From Brevirhabdus pacifica (GTDB taxonomy: Bacteria; Pseudomonadota; Alphaproteobacteria; Rhodobacterales; Rhodobacteraceae): 64,000 nt of DNA. The stretch spans positions 248,001 through 312,000 of the forward strand of contig NZ_PGFI01000011.1 of assembly GCF_002797755.1 (NCBI RefSeq), read 5' to 3'. This document shows positions 26,946 through 35,427 of the stretch, one piece after another; the stretch's first letter is position 1, and the number at the start of each line of letters is the position of its first letter. Under the pieces are notes generated by a model. That model was not told where the DNA came from, did no database searches, and worked only from the letters and a program-made list of their open reading frames with translations. The translations under genes and the position numbers were made by a program.

Positions 26946-28211
26946 CTATAGCCACTCGGGCAGCTTATCGCGGTTGATGATGTCGTCATAGGTAGGCCGG
27001 GGACGAATTACGGCAAATTGATCCCCGCGCACCAGAACCTCGGGGATGAGGGGGCGGGTGTTGTATTCCGACGACATGACCGCGCCATAGGCCCCGGCCG
27101 AGCGGAAGGCGACCAGATCCCCCGAGGCGAGCGGCGGCATCGGACGCTGCTTGGCGAATGTGTCGCCGCTTTCGCAGACCGGGCCGACGATGTCGATCGG
27201 TGCCAGCGGGGTGTCGGAGGACGGCTCAATAAGCGGCACGATGTCGTGGTAGGCGCCGTACATCGACGGGCGCAGCAGGTCGTTCATCGCGGCGTCCACG
27301 ATCAGGAAATCGCGCCCTTCGCCAGACTTGAGGTAGATGACCGACGATACCAGGATGCCCGCGTTGCCCGCGATCAGGCGACCCGGCTCGATCTCGATCT
27401 CGCAATCCAGGTGGCCGAGGGTGCGGCGTACCATGTCGCCGTAATCCTGCGGCAGGGGCGGCACCTCGTTCGAGCGGGTGTAGGGGATGCCCAGCCCGCC
27501 GCCCAGGTCGAGGCGGCGGATGTCGTGCCCCTCGGCGCGCAGCTGGCGGGTCAGCTCGGCGACCTTGGTGTAAGCCTGTTCGAACGGCTCCAGCTCGACC
27601 AGCTGGCTGCCGATGTGCACGTCGATGCCGACCACCTCGAGGCCCGGCAGCGCCGCGGCCTCGGCAAAGACAGCACTGGCGCGCGAGATCGGAATGCCGA
27701 ACTTGTTCTCGGACTTGCCGGTGGCGATCTTCTCATGGGTGCGGGCATCGACATCGGGGTTGATGCGGATGGTGACGGGGGCCACCTTGCCCATGCTTTC
27801 GGCAACACCGGACAGCAGGGCCATCTCGGGCTCGGACTCGATGTTGAACTGGCGGATGCCACCCTCAAGCGCCTGGCGCATCTCGGCCTCGGTCTTGCCG
27901 ACACCGGAAAAGACGATGCGTTCGCCGGGGACGCCGGCGGCGCGGGCACGGGCGTATTCGCCGCCCGAGACCACATCCATCCCGGCCCCGGCATCGGCCA
28001 GAAGCTTCAGCACGGCCTGGTTGGAATTCGACTTCATCGCGAAGCAGACCAGGTGATCCATGCCCGACAGCGCCTCGTCGAACAGGCGGAAATGGCGCAG
28101 AAGCGTGGCCTCGGAATAGATGTAGACGGGGGTGCCGACCGCGCGGGCGATCTCGGACACGGGCACATCCTCGGCATGAAGCTGGCCGTCCCTGTAAAGA
28201 AAATGATCCAT
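26946..28211 (-). CDS. lysA: Diaminopimelate decarboxylase
   Basis: 421 residues, fold-type III PLP enzyme. It decarboxylates meso-diaminopimelate to L-lysine, the last step of lysine synthesis. The PLP lysine is Lys60 in CFAMKSNSNQAVL. Other blocks are IRINPDVDARTHEKIATG, DLGGGLGIPYT, EPGRLIAGNAG (PLP phosphate and substrate) and GPVCESGDTFAKQR with the catalytic cysteine of the partner subunit. It is the last gene of argH, lptM-like and lysA on the minus strand, 118 bp after the small lipoprotein gene. Confidence 0.96.
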   Translation of the reverse strand: MDHFLYRDGQLHAEDVPVSEIARAVGTPVYIYSEATLLRHFRLFDEALSGMDHLVCFAMKSNSNQAVLKLLADAGAGMDVVSGGEYARARAAGVPGERIVFSGVGKTEAEMRQALEGGIRQFNIESEPEMALLSGVAESMGKVAPVTIRINPDVDARTHEKIATGKSENKFGIPISRASAVFAEAAALPGLEVVGIDVHIGSQLVELEPFEQAYTKVAELTRQLRAEGHDIRRLDLGGGLGIPYTRSNEVPPLPQDYGDMVRRTLGHLDCEIEIEPGRLIAGNAGILVSSVIYLKSGEGRDFLIVDAAMNDLLRPSMYGAYHDIVPLIEPSSDTPLAPIDIVGPVCESGDTFAKQRPMPPLASGDLVAFRSAGAYGAVMSSEYNTRPLIPEVLVRGDQFAVIRPRPTYDDIINRDKLPEWL

Positions 28212-28329
28212 CCCGTCGGTCCTTCTGATGGTCGTGGTCGTGACGATCCGCAGGGCGCCCTGGCGCCGTTCGTGCGGGTCATAGCAGATGCGCGGGGCGG
28301 ATCAATCGCCGCCCTTGGCCCGGGCGTCC

Positions 28330-28506
28330 CTACTCGGTGAGGGGTTTGGGAAAGACCTCAGGCGTGGCGGGGGTCTTTTCGACCGGCGCCGCGTCGGGGT
28401 CGGTGCCGGGCGGCACGGGGCGGCCGTCGACGCCGCATCCCGCAAGCCCCAGCAGCATCAGGGCCGCAATCCCCCCGAGGGCGGCGCGCAACTTCACGCG
28501 GTCCAT
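28330..28506 (-). CDS. Small lipoprotein, LptM (YifL)-like
   Basis: 58 residues, too short for many gene callers. The N-terminus [20 protein letters not shown] leads to LAGCG, a lipobox with Cys24, then [13 protein letters not shown] and a Pro-rich tail. Size, a Cys-Gly followed by a Gly-x-Pro motif, and position just before lysA match the LptM/lipoprotein-19 family. In E. coli LptM stabilises the oxidised, mature LptD-LptE translocon at the outer membrane. The ATG lies 10 bp inside the end of argH. Assignment rests on pattern and context, not on a search. Confidence 0.75.
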   Translation of the reverse strand: MDRVKLRAALGGIAALMLLGLAGCGVDGRPVPPGTDPDAAPVEKTPATPEVFPKPLTE

Positions 28507-29897
28507 CCGGCCTGGACCTCGCGCCAGCGGGCGACCTGCTTGCGCACCTGGGCGGGTGCCGTGCCCCCGTAGGAGACGCGGCTTGCGACCGAGTTCTCGA
28601 CCCCCAGCACGTCGAAGACGCCCTGGGTGATGGCAGGGTTCACCGACTGCATCTCTTCCAGGGTCAGGTCCGGCAGGTCACAGCCCTTCTTCTCGGCCAT
28701 CGCGACCAGCGCGCCGGTCGCGTGGTGGGCGTCGCGGAACGGCAGCCCCGCCTCGCGCACCAGCCAGTCGGCCAGGTCCGTCGCGGTCGAGAAGCCCGAG
28801 CCTGCGGCGGCGGCCAGGGACTCGCGGTTGGCGGTCATGTCGCGCACCATCCCCTCCATCGCGGCCAGCGCCAGCATCAGGCTGTCGGCGGCATCGAAGA
28901 CCTGTTCCTTGTCTTCCTGCATGTCCTTGGAATAGGCCAGCGGCAGGCCCTTCATCACCGTGAACAGCGCCACCATTGCCCCCAGGATCCGACCGATCTT
29001 GGCGCGGATCAGTTCGGCCGCGTCGGGGTTCTTCTTCTGCGGCATGATCGACGAGCCGGTCGAGAACCGGTCCGACAGCGCGACAAAGCGGAACTGGGCC
29101 GAGGACCAGATCACCAGCTCTTCGGCGAAACGGCTGAGGTGCATGGCGCAGATGGTCGCCGCCGACAGGTAATCCAGCGCGAAATCGCGATCCGACACCG
29201 CGTCGAGCGAGTTTGCCGAGGGCCGGTCGAAGCCCAGCGCCTCTGCCGTCACGTGCCGGTCGATCGGGAAGGACGTGCCCGCAAGTGCCGCAGCGCCCAG
29301 GGGGCATTCGTTCATCCGAACCCGGGCGTCGCGGAAGCGCGAAAGATCCCGGCCGAACATCTCGACATAGGCCATCATGTGGTGGCCCCAAGTGACGGGC
29401 TGCGCGGTCTGAAGATGGGTGAAGCCGGGCATGACCCAGTCGGCGCCGGCCTCGGCCTGGCCCAGAAGCGCGTCGATCAGAGCCTCAAGGCCACGGGTTG
29501 CGGCATCGATCTGGTCGCGGGTCCACAGCTTGAAATCCGTTGCAACCTGGTCGTTGCGCGACCGGGCGGTGTGCAGCCGGCCGGCCGCGTCGCCGATGCG
29601 CTCGCGCAGGCGGCTCTCGACGTTCATGTGGATGTCCTCGAGCGCGGTCGAGAAGGGAAAATCCCCCTGTTCGATTTCGCCCAGGATGGCGGTCAGCCCC
29701 TCGCCGATGGCGTCGGCGTCGGCCTCGCTGAGGATGCCCGAAGCGGCCAGCATCGCGGCATGGGCGCGCGACCCGGCGATGTCCTGGGCGTAGAGGCGCT
29801 TGTCAAACCCGATCGAGGCGTTGATCGCCTCCATGATGGCATCGGGTCCGGCGGCAAAGCGGCCGCCCCACATCGTGTTCTGGGTCTTGTCGGTCAT
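28494..29897 (-). CDS. argH: Argininosuccinate lyase
   Basis: 467 residues, fumarase/aspartase superfamily. It splits argininosuccinate into arginine and fumarate. The start [20 protein letters not shown] is the conserved N-terminus. The family signature [12 protein letters not shown] carries the mobile loop with the catalytic serine, and [16 protein letters not shown] is also typical. The frame is open far upstream through the tag gene but without similarity, so ATG 29895-29897 is used. Its 3' end overlaps the small lipoprotein gene by 13 bp. Confidence 0.97.
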   Translation of the reverse strand: MTDKTQNTMWGGRFAAGPDAIMEAINASIGFDKRLYAQDIAGSRAHAAMLAASGILSEADADAIGEGLTAILGEIEQGDFPFSTALEDIHMNVESRLRERIGDAAGRLHTARSRNDQVATDFKLWTRDQIDAATRGLEALIDALLGQAEAGADWVMPGFTHLQTAQPVTWGHHMMAYVEMFGRDLSRFRDARVRMNECPLGAAALAGTSFPIDRHVTAEALGFDRPSANSLDAVSDRDFALDYLSAATICAMHLSRFAEELVIWSSAQFRFVALSDRFSTGSSIMPQKKNPDAAELIRAKIGRILGAMVALFTVMKGLPLAYSKDMQEDKEQVFDAADSLMLALAAMEGMVRDMTANRESLAAAAGSGFSTATDLADWLVREAGLPFRDAHHATGALVAMAEKKGCDLPDLTLEEMQSVNPAITQGVFDVLGVENSVASRVSYGGTAPAQVRKQVARWREVQAGWTA

Positions 29898-29998
29898 CGG
29901 TGGCGGCCTCTGGTGGCTGTTTGGGCGTGCGAACCCTCTACACAAGGGCGCAGCCCTGTGCAAATGGCGCGCACACGCCTTGGGCCCATCGCGGGATG

Positions 29999-30565
29999 CT
30001 ACCCGGCCAGCTCGGCGTGGCGAGGACAGTCGGCGACGTGATCGTTGATCAGCCCCGCCGCCTGCATGAAGGCATAGGTCGTGGTCGGCCCGCAAAAGCG
30101 GAACCCCTCGGCCTTGAGCTTCTTGGCCAGCGCGGTGGCCTCGGGCGTGACGGAAGGCAGGTCGGCATGCTGCCGCCGCCCCTCCTGTCGCGGGGTGCCG
30201 CCGACGCTGTCCCAGACCAGGTCCGAGAAGGCGCCGGGCCGGGCCTCTTCCAGCCGGCACCACTGGCGGGCGTTCGACAGGGTGGCCTCGATCTTGCCGC
30301 GGTGACGGACGATGCCGGCATCGCCCAGCAGACGCTCGACCTCGGGCGCGCCCCAGCCGGCCAGGATCTGGGGCCGGAACCCGGCAAAGGCAGCGCGGAA
30401 ATTCTCGCGCTTGCGCAGGATGGTGATCCAGCTCAGCCCGGCCTGGAACCCCTCCAGCGTCAGCATCTCGAAAAGCTCGCGGCTGTCGCGCCGGGGCACG
30501 CCCCATTCGCGATCGTGATACTCGACGTAAAGCGGGTCATCGCCGCACCATTCGCATCTTGGCAT
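29999..30565 (-). CDS. tag: DNA-3-methyladenine glycosylase I
   Basis: 188 residues. It removes 3-methyladenine from alkylated DNA. The N-terminus [22 protein letters not shown] and the C-terminal [12 protein letters not shown] carry the zinc snap: Cys4, His17, and His176 and Cys180 by count. [16 protein letters not shown] is the helix-hairpin-helix region and [17 protein letters not shown] is a conserved block. It is divergent from the EAL gene and lies 101 bp before argH on the same strand. Confidence 0.95.
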   Translation of the reverse strand: MPRCEWCGDDPLYVEYHDREWGVPRRDSRELFEMLTLEGFQAGLSWITILRKRENFRAAFAGFRPQILAGWGAPEVERLLGDAGIVRHRGKIEATLSNARQWCRLEEARPGAFSDLVWDSVGGTPRQEGRRQHADLPSVTPEATALAKKLKAEGFRFCGPTTTYAFMQAAGLINDHVADCPRHAELAG

Positions 30566-30641
30566 GTTCGCCCCCCACGTCCCGTTTCACCGCTTCTTAA
30601 AGCTTATCGCCCACACCGGAGGACGAGCAAAGGGGAAGATC

Positions 30642-31487
30642 ATGCATCATCCGGAAGTCTACAACGGGGAAGAACCGGGCGATCCCATCGGCGTCGCGGT
30701 CGCCAAGCGGGATGCCCGGACATTGGACATGGTCCAGGCCGCGATCCTGTCCGACAACGTGCTGCTGGCCTACCAGCCGGTGGTCCAGGCCGCCGATCCC
30801 GGTCGCGTCGCCTTTCACGAGGGGCTGATCCGCGTCGTCGATCCCGGCGGGCGGGTGATCCCGGCGCGCAATTTCGTGGGCGTGGCCGAAACGCTGGAAC
30901 TTGGGCGCCAGATCGACTGCCGCTCGCTGGAACTGGGCCTGCGCGCCCTGGCCGAGAACGAGATGCTGCGCCTGTCGATCAACATGTCCGCCCGCTCGGT
31001 CGGATACGAACCCTGGGTGCAGACGCTGGAACGCGGCCTTGGACGGTCGTCGACCGTGGCCGAGCGGCTGATCCTCGAAATCACGGAATCCTCGGCCATC
31101 GTGATGCCCGATGTGGTCTCGTTCTTCATGCGGCGGTTGCAGGCGCGGGGGATCTCCTTCGCGCTGGACGATTTCGGCTCGGGCTACACCGCTTTCCGGC
31201 ACCTCCGCGACCTTTACTTCGACATCGTCAAGATCGACGGGCAGTTCATCCGCAATATTCATGCCGAGCCCGATAACCAGGTATTGGCCCAGGCGCTGGT
31301 CTCGATCGCGCGCCATTTCGACATGTTCACCGTTGCCGAATCGGTCGAACGGGCCGCCGATGCCGAATTTCTGCGCGAGACTGGTGTCGATTGCCTGCAG
31401 GGCTATTATTACGGGGCGCCGACCATCCGCCCGGCCTGGGACAAGACCCGGGTCACTGGCGGGCGGGGCGACCTGCGGCAGGCCTGA
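30642..31487 (+). CDS. Stand-alone EAL-domain protein (c-di-GMP phosphodiesterase-like)
   Basis: 281 residues, one EAL domain, no GGDEF, PAS or membrane segment. The metal and catalytic residues appear complete: Glu60 (EGLIR in place of EALLR), Asn114 (NMS), Glu146 (EITES), Asp176-Asp177 (DDFGSGYT), Lys197 (VKIDG), Glu233 (AESVE) and Gln253 (LQGYYYG). Activity as a phosphodiesterase is therefore plausible, although EGL and AESVE are departures from EAL and AEGVE. ATG 30642 follows AGGGGAAGATC. Its input signal and partners are not visible; neighbours are unrelated. Confidence 0.88.
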   Translation: MHHPEVYNGEEPGDPIGVAVAKRDARTLDMVQAAILSDNVLLAYQPVVQAADPGRVAFHEGLIRVVDPGGRVIPARNFVGVAETLELGRQIDCRSLELGLRALAENEMLRLSINMSARSVGYEPWVQTLERGLGRSSTVAERLILEITESSAIVMPDVVSFFMRRLQARGISFALDDFGSGYTAFRHLRDLYFDIVKIDGQFIRNIHAEPDNQVLAQALVSIARHFDMFTVAESVERAADAEFLRETGVDCLQGYYYGAPTIRPAWDKTRVTGGRGDLRQA

Positions 31488-31609
31488 TCGGCCCGGGGTA
31501 GGGCGGCCGGGGACTGGTTGGGTCGGCGAGTGGGCCGAGGCGTGCGGGGCGCTTGTCCCAAGTGCGCCGGTCGGGCCCGGAAAGGGGCCTTGGTTCCGCG
31601 TGTCAGTGG

Positions 31610-31643
31610 GGCGCGGGCCAAGCCCCGGGGCTGGGCCCGCGCC
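31610..31643. repeat. 34-bp near-perfect palindrome upstream of phaA
   Basis: The arms GGCGCGGGCC and GGCCCGCGCC enclose AGCCCC/GGGGCT with one A-G mismatch per half and no loop. It gives a 17-bp arm cruciform with no T-run. It lies about 120-150 bp after the EAL gene and 135 bp before phaA. Confidence 0.8.
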
Positions 31644-31646
31644 ATG

Positions 31647-31681
31647 TTGCGCCCGCAACATTCCTCTCGCAGATGCAGCAA
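31647..31681. promoter_or_regulatory. TGC-rich element, possible PhaR operator of phaA
   Basis: TTGC-N4-GCAA at 31647-31658 is followed at 31669-31681 by GCAGATGCAGCAA. PhaR repressors of Paracoccus and Rhodobacter are reported to bind TGC-rich half-sites of this kind upstream of PHB genes. The match and the position, about 100-130 bp before phaA, support it. No binding data are implied. Confidence 0.4.
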
Positions 31682-31777
31682 GCCGGGTATGCGAAAGGGC
31701 CCAAAGGCGGTATAGACAGGCCATCTGTTCGCCCGCGAACCTTTCCGCGCATTAACCTAACCCCGGAGTTTTCCTGA

Positions 31778-32953
31778 ATGACCAACGTAGTGATCGCCTC
31801 TGCCGCACGCACGGCCGTCGGCAGCTTCAACGGCGCCTTCGCCGACACCCCCGCCCACGAGCTGGGCGCCACCGTCCTGAAGGAGCTGGTCGCCCGCGCC
31901 GGTGTCGAGGCCGCCGATGTCGACGAGACGATCCTGGGTCAGGTGCTGACCGCCGGGCAGGGACAGAACCCGCCCCGCCAGGCCCACATCCTGGCCGGTC
32001 TGCCGCAGGAAAGCGCCGCCTGGGGCATCAACCAGGTCTGCGGTTCGGGCCTGCGCGCCGTGGCGCTGGCCGCCCAGCACATCCAGCTGGGTGACGCGGG
32101 CATCGTCGCCGCAGGCGGCATGGAAAGCATGAGCCTTTCGCCCCATGTCGCGCACATGCGCTCGGGCCAGAAGATGGGCGACATGAAGTTCATCGACTCG
32201 ATGATCCGCGACGGCCTCTGGGATGCCTTCAACGGCTATCACATGGGTCAGACCGCCGAGAACGTCGCCGAGAAATGGCAGATCAGCCGCGACCAGCAGG
32301 ACGAGTTCGCCGTCGCCAGCCAGAACAAGGCCGAGGCCGCCCAGAAAGCCGGCAAGTTCGCCGACGAGATCGTCGCCTTCACCGTCAAGACCCGCAAAGG
32401 TGACATCGTCGTCGACCAGGACGAGTATATCCGCCACGGGGCCACGATCGAGGCGATGCAGAAACTGCGGCCTGCCTTCGCCAAGGATGGCAGCGTCACC
32501 GCCGCCAACGCCTCGGGTCTGAACGACGGCGCGGCCGGCGCGCTGCTGATGACCGCCGACGAGGCAGAGCGCCGGGGCATCGAACCGCTGGCGCGCATCG
32601 TCTCCTACGCGACCGCCGGCTTGGACCCCGCGATCATGGGCGTCGGCCCGATCCATGCCTCGCGCAAGGCGCTGGAAAAGGCCGGCTGGAAGCCCACCGA
32701 CCTGGACCTGGTCGAGGCGAACGAGGCGTTCGCTGCCCAGGCCTGCGCCGTCAACAAGGACATGGGCTGGGACCCGGCGGTCGTGAACGTCAACGGTGGC
32801 GCCATCGCCATCGGCCACCCCATCGGCGCCTCTGGCGCGCGCGTCCTCAACACCCTCCTGTTCGAGATGAAGCGCCGGGGCGCCAAGAAGGGCCTTGCTA
32901 CCCTGTGCATCGGCGGTGGCATGGGTGTTGCCATGTGCGTCGAACGCCCCTGA
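31778..32953 (+). CDS. phaA: Acetyl-CoA C-acetyltransferase (beta-ketothiolase)
   Basis: 391 residues, the standard biosynthetic thiolase length. It condenses two acetyl-CoA into acetoacetyl-CoA. Catalytic residues: Cys88 in [13 protein letters not shown], His347 in [10 protein letters not shown], and Cys377 in [12 protein letters not shown]. It is followed 83 bp later by phaB, forming the polyhydroxybutyrate precursor pair. The same enzyme also supplies acetoacetyl-CoA to the ethylmalonyl-CoA pathway in which mcl1 acts. PHB synthase (phaC) is not in this window. Confidence 0.96.
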   Translation: MTNVVIASAARTAVGSFNGAFADTPAHELGATVLKELVARAGVEAADVDETILGQVLTAGQGQNPPRQAHILAGLPQESAAWGINQVCGSGLRAVALAAQHIQLGDAGIVAAGGMESMSLSPHVAHMRSGQKMGDMKFIDSMIRDGLWDAFNGYHMGQTAENVAEKWQISRDQQDEFAVASQNKAEAAQKAGKFADEIVAFTVKTRKGDIVVDQDEYIRHGATIEAMQKLRPAFAKDGSVTAANASGLNDGAAGALLMTADEAERRGIEPLARIVSYATAGLDPAIMGVGPIHASRKALEKAGWKPTDLDLVEANEAFAAQACAVNKDMGWDPAVVNVNGGAIAIGHPIGASGARVLNTLLFEMKRRGAKKGLATLCIGGGMGVAMCVERP

Positions 32954-32958
32954 CCCCA

Positions 32959-32991
32959 AAAAGCGCGCGCAATATTATTGCGCGCGCTTTT
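32959..32991. terminator. Perfect 16-bp hairpin between phaA and phaB
   Basis: The arms AAAAGCGCGCGCAATA and TATTGCGCGCGCTTTT are exact complements around a single T. As RNA it is a strong stem with A and U tracts, so it can terminate on either strand. It starts five bases after the phaA stop and ends 45 bp before phaB, so it may set the ratio of phaA to phaB transcript or protect 3' ends. Confidence 0.85.
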
Positions 32992-33036
32992 AATATTGAG
33001 TAACACAATTACCTGTAGACTTTCCGGGAGGAACAC

Positions 33037-33762
33037 ATGAGCAGAGTAGCACTCGTCACCGGCGGCTCGCGCGGCATCGGGGCGGCGATCTCGACCGCGT
33101 TGAAGAAGGCCGGCTATTCGGTGGCGGCCACCTACGCGGGCAACGACGACAAGGCGCGCGCTTTCACCGACGAGACGGGGATCAAGACCTACAAGTGGAA
33201 CGTGGCCGATTACGACGCCTGCGTCGACGGCATCCACCAGGTCGAAGGGGATCTTGGCCCGGTCGAGGTGCTGGTCAACAACGCCGGGATCACCCGCGAC
33301 GCGCCCTTCCACAAGATGACCCCCGAGCAGTGGAAAGAGGTGATGGATACCAACCTGTCCGGTGTCTTCAACATGACCCACCCGGTCTGGCCCGGGATGC
33401 GCGAACGCAAGTTCGGCCGCATCATCACCATCAGCTCGATCAACGGGCAGAAGGGCCAGTTCGCCCAGACCAACTATGCCGCGGCCAAGGCCGGCGACAT
33501 CGGTTTCACCAAGGCGCTGGCCCAGGAAGGCGCCCGCGCCGGCATCACGGTCAACGCGATCTGCCCCGGCTACATCAACACCGAGATGATGAGCACCATC
33601 CCCGAAAAGGTGATGAACGAGGTGATCCTGCCGCAGATCCCCGTCGGTCGCCTGGGCGAAGCCGACGAGATCGCCCGTGCGGTGGTTTTCCTGGCATCCG
33701 ACGACGCGGGGTTCATCACCGGATCGACCCTGACCGCCAACGGCGGCCAGTACATGGCCTGA
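33037..33762 (+). CDS. phaB: Acetoacetyl-CoA reductase
   Basis: 241 residues, short-chain dehydrogenase. It reduces acetoacetyl-CoA to (R)-3-hydroxybutyryl-CoA with NADPH. The cofactor motif is TGGSRGIGAAI (8-18), NNAG is in VLVNNAGITRDAPFHKM, and the catalytic Tyr-Lys are in NYAAAKAGDIGFTKAL. The ITRDAPFHKM and QTNYAAAKAG blocks distinguish PhaB from FabG reasonably well. GGGAGGAACAC lies just before the ATG. Confidence 0.95.
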   Translation: MSRVALVTGGSRGIGAAISTALKKAGYSVAATYAGNDDKARAFTDETGIKTYKWNVADYDACVDGIHQVEGDLGPVEVLVNNAGITRDAPFHKMTPEQWKEVMDTNLSGVFNMTHPVWPGMRERKFGRIITISSINGQKGQFAQTNYAAAKAGDIGFTKALAQEGARAGITVNAICPGYINTEMMSTIPEKVMNEVILPQIPVGRLGEADEIARAVVFLASDDAGFITGSTLTANGGQYMA

Positions 33763-34078
33763 GCCACGGCCGGCTTTTGCCGTCCATCGCCCGAAACCAC
33801 GGCGCCGTCCCTCCGGGGCGGCGCTGTTTTCGTTTCAAAGGGGGTATCGCGCCCTCACCAAGGGCTTGAGCGATTTGGAATGTCGAAAGGGGGAGGGACG
33901 TGGGCCCGGCGGGCCGAGACATGTGGAGCACCCCTAAAGGGCAGCCGGCGGTTTTTGCAAATCAGCGTCGGGAACATGTCCCGACGCCGGAAGTCTTTCC
34001 AGGAAGTTTCCACGTGGCCGGGCTTGCAGGTGCCTTTCAGGGCGCAGCCGCGGCCTTGGTTGGCCGGGTGTGAACCGG
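33763..34078. other. 316-bp convergent intergenic region with inverted repeats
   Basis: It lies between the ends of phaB (+) and the ydcH-like gene (-). It holds a phaB terminator (33802-33830), a perfect 9-bp inverted repeat GCGTCGGGA/TCCCGACGC with a 5-nt loop (33965-33987), and right after it two short near-copies, GGAAGTCTTTCC (33989-34000) and GGAAGTTTCC (34002-34011). A possible ORF on the + strand has no protein-like features. No promoter is expected here, so the structure may be 3' regulatory or a small RNA. Confidence 0.6.
33802..33830 (+). terminator. Rho-independent terminator after phaB
   Basis: GCGCCGTCCC pairs with GGGGCGGCGC (one G-T wobble) across a 3-nt loop, followed by TGTTTT. 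It lies 40 bp after the phaB stop codon. Confidence 0.7.
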
Positions 34079-34243
34079 CTAGCGACTGAGCCTTTCGATC
34101 TCTTCCTTGAGTCTCAATTTCTGTTTCTTGAGTTCAGCGATCCGAAGAGCGTCTACCGAGGGGCTGCGATGCGCCTCCTTGACCTCGTCGTTAAGAGTTT
34201 GATGCTTCTTGCGGAGTTCCTGCACATGCGAACTCAATGCCAT
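34079..34243 (-). CDS. YdcH family protein (DUF465)
   Basis: 54 residues. The sequence is MALSSHVQELRKKHQTLNDE followed by a charged helix with ALRIAELKKQKLRLKEEIERL. This heptad-like two-helix layout is the DUF465/YdcH signature. The role of the family is unknown. The start at ATG 34241-34243 has AGGAG upstream, so I prefer it to a longer frame beginning at 34282. Confidence 0.88.
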   Translation of the reverse strand: MALSSHVQELRKKHQTLNDEVKEAHRSPSVDALRIAELKKQKLRLKEEIERLSR

Positions 34244-34345
34244 TCCGAAGTCTCCTCTTGCTGTAGAACTAGAGTGCAGCACATTTGGCGAGTCGTGTCA
34301 CCTATGGCGCTGCGTCCCTTCGATATGGGATGTCGCAAAATTCTT

Positions 34346-35146
34346 TCAATTTGATCGAAAAGCTGTCAGCGGCTCTCCGCCACGCAATATTCGCAAAGTC
34401 TCGGGGCTGAAGGCGCCGCCCCCATCCTCGTGGTCGGCGCCTTCGTGCATGACCAGCGGGGGCAGCAGGCGGAAGGCGCCGCGCCCACCCTTGCGGCCCA
34501 GCAGCAGAATGCGTCCGGCAGGCCGCCCGGCGCGCCCCGCCAGCGGCAGGACCGAGACCGTGCCGATCCGTCCGTCCAAGGCCCGCAGCAGGTCTGGCAG
34601 ACGTTCGGCCAGGTGCACGACGCCCAGCCAGCCGCCGGGCCGCAGCCGCCGGGTGGCGGCATCGGTCCATGTGGCGAGGGGCAGATCCTCGCGGTTGGCG
34701 GTCTCCCGCCCGGGGTCGGCGGCGGGGGTGCCGTCGCCCGTGGCAAAGAAGGGCGGGTTCATCATCACGTGATCGAAGCTGCGCCGCGCCTCGGGCGGCA
34801 GGCGGGCCAGATCGGCGGTCAGCACCTCCATCGCGATCCCGTTGCGGGCGGCGTTGCGCCGGGCCAGCGCGGCATAGGCCGGCTGCAACTCGACCCCGGT
34901 GGGGCGGGCGCCGGTGCGATGGGCCAGGCACAGCGACGCGACGCCAGCGCCACAGCCCAGTTCCAGAACCTCCTCCCCCTCGCGGGTGGGCATCGCGGCG
35001 GCCAGCATCACGGGGTCCGTCGCGGCCCTGTATCCACGGCGCGGTTGCAGGATCTGCAGGGCGCCGCCAAGGAACCCGTCGTCGGTCAGGTCGTCATCCG
35101 GGGGCGTGTCGCCTTGGCCGGGCGGGGGGCTGTCGGGCAGGGTCAC
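34346..35146 (-). CDS. Class I SAM methyltransferase, TrmN6 (YfiC)-like
   Basis: 266 residues from a GTG start. The SAM-binding motif is VLELGCGAGVASLCLAHR. The catalytic NPPF is in FDHVMMNPPFFATG, typical of N6-adenine methyltransferases, and GGALQILQPRRGYRAATDPV is the family N-terminal block. The nearest characterised relative is TrmN6, which methylates A37 of tRNA1(Val). GTG at 35144-35146 has TGAGG upstream and lies just after the stop of the DUF2007 gene; an ATG at 35179 is possible but would overlap that gene. The two genes are likely cotranscribed. Confidence 0.88.
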   Translation of the reverse strand: MTLPDSPPPGQGDTPPDDDLTDDGFLGGALQILQPRRGYRAATDPVMLAAAMPTREGEEVLELGCGAGVASLCLAHRTGARPTGVELQPAYAALARRNAARNGIAMEVLTADLARLPPEARRSFDHVMMNPPFFATGDGTPAADPGRETANREDLPLATWTDAATRRLRPGGWLGVVHLAERLPDLLRALDGRIGTVSVLPLAGRAGRPAGRILLLGRKGGRGAFRLLPPLVMHEGADHEDGGGAFSPETLRILRGGEPLTAFRSN

Positions 35147-35153
35147 GGATGCC

Positions 35154-35372
35154 TCAGCCGGCGGAGGGGTGCAGATCATTGTCGCGCAGGATGGCGCGCG
35201 CCAAGTGCAGATCCTCGCCGCGCACCATCAGGCGCCGGGGCAGGACGCCGATCGATCCTTCCAGCACGCTCATGTGGACGTCCATCTGAAACGTCTCTAT
35301 ATCCTCGCCCTTGAGGAGGGCCGAGGCGAAGGCGATGACCGTCGGGTCGTTGCTGCGCAAAAGCTCTTTCAT
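35154..35372 (-). CDS. DUF2007 family small protein
   Basis: 72 residues starting MKELLRSNDPTVIAFASALL. The whole length matches the DUF2007 domain (a small ferredoxin-like fold called a putative signal-transducing protein), with LLKGEDIETFQMDVHMS and RRLMVRGEDLHLARAIL. No biochemical role is known. It is divergent from the polyprenyl synthase gene across 55 bp, and followed by the methyltransferase gene on the same strand. Confidence 0.88.
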   Translation of the reverse strand: MKELLRSNDPTVIAFASALLKGEDIETFQMDVHMSVLEGSIGVLPRRLMVRGEDLHLARAILRDNDLHPSAG

Positions 35373-35427
35373 GAGAGTGACTAAAGGACAGACCGCCGGG
35401 TTTGTCCATCGGAACGGCAGGGTGGAC

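Noticed and set aside
23963-26977. 1004-codon open frame opposite the TIGR02302 gene
   Set aside because: It mirrors the low-complexity minus-strand gene and consists of Leu/Ala/Gly repeats produced by the GQQP repeat read backwards; no protein family resemblance.
28494-30506. Apparent fusion of argH with an upstream 200-codon extension
   Set aside because: The extra part is the tag gene in another frame; family similarity starts at 29897.
33880-34089. 69-codon + strand frame in the phaB-ydcH gap
   Set aside because: It has a start without a good ribosome site, a random composition and no hydrophobic or motif pattern; the inverted repeat lies inside it.
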